Positions 62,665 to 64,000 of a DNA stretch of 64,000 nt are shown piece by piece; within the stretch, counting starts at the first letter, position 1; every line of letters starts with the position of its first letter. This DNA comes from a bacterium. GTDB taxonomy: Bacteria; Cyanobacteriota; Vampirovibrionia; Gastranaerophilales; Gastranaerophilaceae. The notes beneath the pieces are model-generated. The model saw only the letters and a program-made list of their open reading frames with translations. It was not told where the DNA came from and did not search any database. The stretch is taken from NCBI GenBank assembly GCA_017559905.1, contig JAFYQF010000025.1:1-64000 (forward strand). The letters are read 5' to 3'. Made by a program: the position numbers and the translations under genes.

Positions 62665-64000
62665 ATGGATACAGTAACTAATAAAACACTGGAAAAACTA
62701 AAATATGACCTTGTTAGAGCTAATCTTGTTCCTTACGAAACTTTAGAACAAGCGCAAGAAATTGCTAATGCTCAAAATATTAATATAGGACAAGCTCTAA
62801 TCAATTCTGGTATTTTGACTGAAGAAATACTTATTAAATTTTTGGAAAACAAATTACATACTCCATACGTAAATTTGGAAGATTACAGTTTAGATACAAA
62901 ATGCTTAAAATATGTAAACTATTCAGATGCAAAAAGATTTAAAATTCTTCCATTATTCAAGATAGAAGATTCACTAACAGTTGCTATGGCTGACCCATTG
63001 GACTTATTTGCGATTGACAAAATCATTGAAACAGCAGAATGTTCAATTGAACCAGTTTTAGCATCAGAAGCTGTAATCCTTAAAAAAATCGAAGAATATT
63101 ACCCAAGCGACATTTCTGTTGGTGAGATTTTTACAAACAATTCTAATTTCGACTGGAGAGAAGAACTACACAGTGAAGACTTGAGCGATGCTCACATGCA
63201 AAAAATAATTCGCTCAATTCTAAAACAAGCAATTATGGAAGATGTTCACGAAGTTCTTTTCCAGCGTGGAGAAACAGGGCTAGAAGTTAATTTCAAATTA
63301 AATGGAGATATTTCTAACAAAGGAATTATTCCATCTGTTTTGACACTATCTTTCACTGCAAAATTAAAAACGTTAGCAGAATTAGATCCTAGCGTTAGCG
63401 AAGTTCCACAATTAGGAAAACTTAACTTCAAAGTAGATGACATTTCTGTAGTTGCAAGTATTTCAACATTCCCAACAATTATAGGCGAAAGAATTTTCCT
63501 AAAAATATACAAACCGCCAAAAGAATTAAACCAAATATTATCAAACGAATCACAACTAAAAGTTGTTAAACAAGCTCTTGATAATGCTGGAGTAATTTTG
63601 GTTTGCGGTTCCCCTTTAAGCGGAAAAACTCACGTAATTTATTCGCTATTACTTGAAATTGCAAACAAAAACAAAACTGTAATGACATTGGAAAGTATTG
63701 CAAAATATAATCTTGAAAAAGTAAATCAATGCGAACTTAACGAGAACGTTGGCTTTAATATGGACAAAGCTTCAAGATTTATCGAATTTCAATCTCCTGA
63801 CGTAATCTATCTTGAAGGTATCAAAAATAAAGAGTCTTTTGATTACTACTCAAGCCTTGTTTATAGCGAAAAAACAGTTATTATGGAGTTTATGGCAAAC
63901 AATATGGAAGATTTGCGCAACAAAATGGCATTTTCTGATTTTGAAACTTTAAAATCTATTATAGGTTGCATAGTATTTATTCATTCAAAAAATAGCATAG
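62665..64000 (+). CDS. Divergent PilB/GspE-type secretion ATPase (partial, runs off the window)
   Basis: At least 445 codons open to the end of the window. The N-terminal region (LVPYETLEQAQEIANAQNIN, then IGQALINSGILTEEILIKFL) is the MshEN/T2SSE N-domain, followed by DSLTVAMADPLDLFAID. The ATPase core is degenerate: Walker A is GSPLSGKT (residues 315-322) instead of GPTGSGKT; the Walker B region reads PDVIYLEGIKN in place of PD-hhhh-GEIRD; and the His-box position reads IMEFMANN. It starts 3 nt after the response regulator. It may be a regulatory or inactive paralogue of PilB. The pilin-like gene at 9498 belongs to the same type of machine. Confidence 0.85.
   Translation, partial: MDTVTNKTLEKLKYDLVRANLVPYETLEQAQEIANAQNINIGQALINSGILTEEILIKFLENKLHTPYVNLEDYSLDTKCLKYVNYSDAKRFKILPLFKIEDSLTVAMADPLDLFAIDKIIETAECSIEPVLASEAVILKKIEEYYPSDISVGEIFTNNSNFDWREELHSEDLSDAHMQKIIRSILKQAIMEDVHEVLFQRGETGLEVNFKLNGDISNKGIIPSVLTLSFTAKLKTLAELDPSVSEVPQLGKLNFKVDDISVVASISTFPTIIGERIFLKIYKPPKELNQILSNESQLKVVKQALDNAGVILVCGSPLSGKTHVIYSLLLEIANKNKTVMTLESIAKYNLEKVNQCELNENVGFNMDKASRFIEFQSPDVIYLEGIKNKESFDYYSSLVYSEKTVIMEFMANNMEDLRNKMAFSDFETLKSIIGCIVFIHSKNSI

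Overview
The window looks like chromosome from an AT-rich, strictly fermentative, non-photosynthetic relative of Cyanobacteria, most likely a gut-type Melainabacteria/Gastranaerophilales (Vampirovibrionia) genome. The main evidence is the RNA polymerase operon. The beta' subunit is split into rpoC1 (569 aa) and rpoC2 (1285 aa), and rpoC2 carries an insertion of about 650 residues in the trigger loop, the cyanobacterial SI3 arrangement. The pilin-type leader (GFTLAEVLITLGIIGVVAA), a cyanobacterial-style RNase E/G, and an anaerobe's redox and oxygen-defence set agree with this. The lineage assignment is inference. No prophage, IS transposase, CRISPR array, tRNA or rRNA was seen.

Layout. 1-2.5 kb: pnp with a hairpin-rich leader. 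2.5-8 kb: a DUF3137-type membrane protein, a PfkB sugar kinase, then a redox operon (NfnA-like flavoprotein, a four-cysteine mini-protein, EtfB, EtfA). 8-10.8 kb: purA, a pilin-like protein under a consensus promoter, and a small XRE regulator. 10.9-16 kb (minus strand): ribH-murQ-gpsA-ricT, a thioredoxin/CcdA pair, and small unknown proteins. 16.3-26.6 kb: a second DUF3137 protein and rpoB-rpoC1-rpoC2. 27-31 kb: two tandem secreted paralogues and a secreted M16 protease. 31.4-33.7 kb: a Fur/PerR regulator followed by rubredoxin, rubrerythrin and a flavodiiron protein. 33.8-41.4 kb: an HD-GYP-like protein, a ketopantoate reductase-like protein, and a minus-strand run with a B12/radical-SAM protein, RNase E/G and two small membrane proteins. 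41.5-49.5 kb: a BlaI-type repressor with unknown neighbours, radA and gap. 49.6-62 kb: a signal-peptide-less M16 protein, a histidine-free unknown protein behind a histidine attenuator, RelA/SpoT, two lineage-specific proteins and a sensor kinase. 62.3-64 kb: a response regulator and a divergent PilB/GspE ATPase that runs off the edge.

The most interesting element is at about 53.86-54.05 kb on the minus strand. It has a consensus-spaced promoter, a ribosome-binding site and an 18-codon leader peptide (MKKLFDLKFHRHHHSDLI). Mutually exclusive 1:2, 2:3 and 3:4 pairings follow, and the 3:4 hairpin ends in a U-run. This is a textbook amino-acid attenuator, but it precedes an uncharacterised membrane protein and not a his gene. 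By my reading that protein has no histidine in about 436 residues.

Other notable signals: several genes whose -10 box lies 6-7 nt before ATG with no ribosome-binding site (probable leaderless mRNAs); an NfnA-like subunit with no NfnB, sitting with a four-Cys protein and EtfBA; near-perfect palindromic terminators sharing the same arms; a small inverted-repeat element between etfA and purA; and a short F-x-G/SFG motif recurring in otherwise unrelated lineage-specific proteins.
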